Assembly: GCA_030146605.1 (NCBI GenBank)
Contig: JASLBO010000113.1
Span: forward strand, 1 to 6,686
Source of the DNA: Sphingomonas sp.
GTDB lineage: Bacteria; Pseudomonadota; Alphaproteobacteria; Sphingomonadales; Sphingomonadaceae
Reading direction: 5' to 3'
Length of the DNA stretch: 6,686 nucleotides
Shown: in pieces, positions 6,033 to 6,686 of the stretch
Layout: every line of letters begins with the position of its first letter
Numbering within the stretch: the stretch's first letter is position 1
The notes under the pieces: generated by a model
Told to the model about the DNA's origin: nothing
The model's database searches: none
What the model saw: only the letters and a program-made list of their open reading frames with translations
Made by a program: the position numbers and the translations under genes

Positions 6033-6686
6033 CTAATTCGCTTCCGCCACAAGCACCAGGGCCGCATCGAGGAACCGCGTCGCGCTGGCATCGGCGGGAA
6101 CATCGTTGGCGAAGGTCGAGAAGGTCAGCGTCTTGCCGCTCTTCGCTACGAGATAGCCCGACAGCGCGTTGGTCGCGTTGAGCGTCCCCGTCTTGGCGAA
6201 GACCTTGCCCTCCAGCATCGTGCCCCTGAGGCGCCGCGCCAGGGTCCCGTCGACGCCACCGATCGGCAGCGTCGCGCGCCACGCCGCGCCCCAGGGCTGG
6301 CCGGCGATCCAGCGAAGCATCTTCACCGTGCCGCGCGGCGCCGCCCGGTTGTAGCTCGACATGCCCGATCCGTCGGACAGGTCCCACGCGGTGCGCGGCA
6401 CTCCCGCAGCCTCGAGCATCGCGCGTATCTCGTCCACCCCGTCGGCGATCGAGCCGCTGCCCCGGCGCGCGCCCACACGGCGCAGCAACAGCTCGGCATG
6501 TAGGTTCTGGCTGACCTTGTTGATCGTCACCACGTCCTCGGCCAGCGGCGGCGGGGTCAGCCGGGCGAGCGCCTGCTGCATCGGCGGCCGCGCTGGGGGC
6601 GCGCCTTTGCGTATCTCGGGATCGTCGCCCGGCACCAGGGCACGGTGCCGCGCCGAGACATTGCCCGTCACCTTGACCCCGCGCGC
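6033..6686 (-). CDS. dacB: PBP4-type D-alanyl-D-alanine carboxypeptidase/endopeptidase, C-terminal part
   Basis: The C-terminal 217 residues of a family S13 penicillin-binding protein; the reading frame is open to the window edge, so the signal peptide and the S-x-x-K nucleophile motif lie outside. These periplasmic enzymes remove the terminal D-Ala from stem peptides and cut DD-cross-links, and so shape peptidoglycan and release turnover fragments. Counting from the edge, the second active-site motif S59-Q-N61 is in KVSQNLHAELLLRRVG, the family segment DGSGMSSYN is at 105-113, and the third motif K165-T-G167 is in FAKTGTLNATNALSGYL. The gene ends with ALVLVAEAN and TAG at 6033-6035. It faces the permease-hydrolase pair tail to tail, so it is a separate transcription unit. 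The symbol is by family; S13 members in alphaproteobacteria are often annotated simply as D-alanyl-D-alanine carboxypeptidase. Confidence 0.92.
   Translation of the reverse strand, partial: ARGVKVTGNVSARHRALVPGDDPEIRKGAPPARPPMQQALARLTPPPLAEDVVTINKVSQNLHAELLLRRVGARRGSGSIADGVDEIRAMLEAAGVPRTAWDLSDGSGMSSYNRAAPRGTVKMLRWIAGQPWGAAWRATLPIGGVDGTLARRLRGTMLEGKVFAKTGTLNATNALSGYLVAKSGKTLTFSTFANDVPADASATRFLDAALVLVAEAN

Noticed and set aside
5641..6387. A 248-codon minus-strand frame from the DD-peptidase into the hydrolase
   Set aside because: It reads a wrong frame of the DD-peptidase and then the palindromic repeat. The repeat gives the LWTPAFAGA-type peptide that I know as a false product of such intergenic repeats.

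Overview
The window is GC-rich DNA (roughly two thirds G+C) with strong third-position G/C bias. It most likely comes from an alphaproteobacterium of the Sphingomonadales (Sphingomonas, Sphingopyxis or relatives). The signs are a large TonB-dependent receptor with an EILVTG-type TonB box, the style of its plug domain, and a nested palindromic repeat of a kind I remember as scattered in sphingomonad genomes. The taxon is inferred from sequence style, not from a search.

Layout: (1) 19-3024, minus strand: a complete 1001-residue TonB-dependent outer-membrane receptor. (2) 3025-3224: a divergent control region of about 200 bp with an A/T-rich patch, an imperfect palindrome and a 7-bp direct repeat spaced by 21 bp. 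(3) 3225-4832, plus strand: an AmpG-type muropeptide permease of the MFS; its start codon is uncertain. (4) 4829-5839, plus strand: a serine hydrolase of the class C beta-lactamase/DD-peptidase fold without a signal peptide, overlapping the permease gene by ATGA. (5) 5840-6032: a convergent intergenic region with two mutually exclusive hairpins and a 71-bp nested palindromic repeat. (6) 6033-6686, minus strand: the C-terminal 217 residues of a PBP4-type (family S13) D-alanyl-D-alanine carboxypeptidase/endopeptidase, cut by the window edge.

How the genes may work together: three neighbouring genes have a link to peptidoglycan fragments (a permease for anhydro-muropeptides, a cytoplasmic penicillin-recognising-type hydrolase translationally coupled to it, and a periplasmic DD-peptidase). 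The divergent receptor may bring such fragments, or another large solute, across the outer membrane. A plausible reading is a peptidoglycan recycling or scavenging locus: receptor (outer membrane), AmpG-like permease (inner membrane), hydrolase (cytoplasm). Gene families are well supported by motifs; the receptor substrate and the joint pathway are inference. I see no tRNA, rRNA, CRISPR array, insertion sequence or phage gene in the window.
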